Part shown: positions 6,266-6,402 of the stretch, in pieces
Position numbering within the stretch: the first letter of the stretch is position 1
How the letters are laid out: the number at the start of each line of letters is the position of its first letter
DNA from: Candidatus Atribacteria bacterium UBA6251
Lineage (GTDB): Bacteria > Atribacterota > Phoenicimicrobiia > Phoenicimicrobiales > Phoenicimicrobiaceae
Direction of reading: 5' to 3'
Assembly (NCBI GenBank): GCA_002441285.1
Contig: DJVR01000013.1
Location: 1 to 6,402, forward strand
Length of the DNA: 6,402 nucleotides
Position numbers and translations under genes: made by a program
The notes under the pieces: model-generated
The model's input: the letters and a program-made list of their open reading frames with translations, nothing else
The model's database searches: none
Told to the model about the DNA's origin: nothing

Positions 6266-6306
6266 GCACTATAATTAATTTATCTCTAATCAATATAGTG
6301 CTTAAA
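6261..6306 (-). terminator. Hairpin with U-rich tail in the greA leader
   Basis: TTTAAGCACTATA (6261-6273) and TATAGTGCTTAAA (6294-6306) are exact 13-bp reverse complements around a 20-nt loop, and ATTA/TAAT inside the loop can add 4 bp. On the minus strand the stem is followed directly by TTTTAATTTTAGG, a U-rich tail as in intrinsic terminators. The plus-strand side is A-rich, so the orientation is minus. It lies downstream of a consensus promoter and about 108 nt before the greA ATG, which makes it a candidate attenuator. It could instead be the terminator of an unseen upstream gene. Only 3 of 13 pairs are G-C, so its strength is uncertain. Confidence 0.6.
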
Positions 6307-6334
6307 ACAAAACAACGATATTCGTTTAATAATG

Positions 6335-6363
6335 ATTATAAGTGATTAATATTGTATTGTCAA
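6335..6363 (-). promoter_or_regulatory. Perfect consensus sigma-70-type promoter upstream of greA
   Basis: Read on the minus strand, TTGACA (6363-6358), a spacer of exactly 17 nt and TATAAT (6340-6335) match both consensus hexamers at all 12 positions. The start point should lie near 6327-6330, giving a leader of about 175 nt to greA. The leader contains the hairpin at 6306-6261, plus a small stem AACGA/TCGTT at 6314-6326 near the RNA 5' end. No gene other than greA lies downstream before that hairpin. Confidence 0.85.
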
Positions 6364-6402
6364 ATAATTTTATTTTCTTGTTATTTAAGAATTAAAAGTG
6401 AA

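Noticed and set aside
1..6402. 10-bp inverted match between the window ends (TCACTTTTAA at 1-10, TTAAAAGTGA at 6392-6401)
   Set aside because: It is short and AT-rich, and the window ends are arbitrary; no transposase or other mobile gene lies between, so chance is the best explanation.

Overview
This 6.4 kb window comes from an AT-rich bacterial chromosome and carries only housekeeping genes. Everything recognisable is on the minus strand and reads right to left: greA, lysS, rqcP, mgtE, eno, an ftsB/divIC-type gene and tRNA-Leu(UAA). The low G+C, strong AAGGAG ribosome binding sites, near-consensus sigma-70-type promoters and an RqcP (YabO)-type S4 protein suggest Bacillota or a low-GC candidate lineage such as Atribacterota. 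This placement is an inference; no rRNA or lineage-specific marker is present. I see no phage, insertion sequence, CRISPR array, toxin-antitoxin or defence genes.

Layout from the right edge, in the direction of transcription. Positions 6402-6154 hold no gene. They hold a perfect consensus promoter (TTGACA, 17 nt, TATAAT), a hairpin with a U-rich tail, and then greA, an arrangement that looks like an attenuated leader. Next comes greA (transcript-cleavage factor). A 319 bp gap follows with a 17-bp perfect inverted repeat that probably ends the greA transcript. Then lysS (class II lysyl-tRNA synthetase). A 251 bp gap follows, made partly of degenerate 7-nt words. After it come rqcP, mgtE and eno, with gaps of 45 and 95 bp. 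The last gene of this group is ftsB/divIC, which overlaps the eno stop codon by one base. A 165 bp spacer holds a near-perfect promoter that drives tRNA-Leu(UAA) with almost no leader.

The genes fall into three themes: transcription and translation upkeep (greA, lysS, rqcP, tRNA-Leu), magnesium and central metabolism (mgtE, eno; enolase is Mg2+-dependent), and cell division (ftsB/divIC). rqcP, mgtE, eno and ftsB are spaced like one operon, although the 95 bp gap before eno could hide a promoter. No exotic new system is visible. The items most worth following up are the greA leader, the heptamer tract upstream of rqcP, and the Asp-to-Glu change at the tip of the GreA coiled coil.
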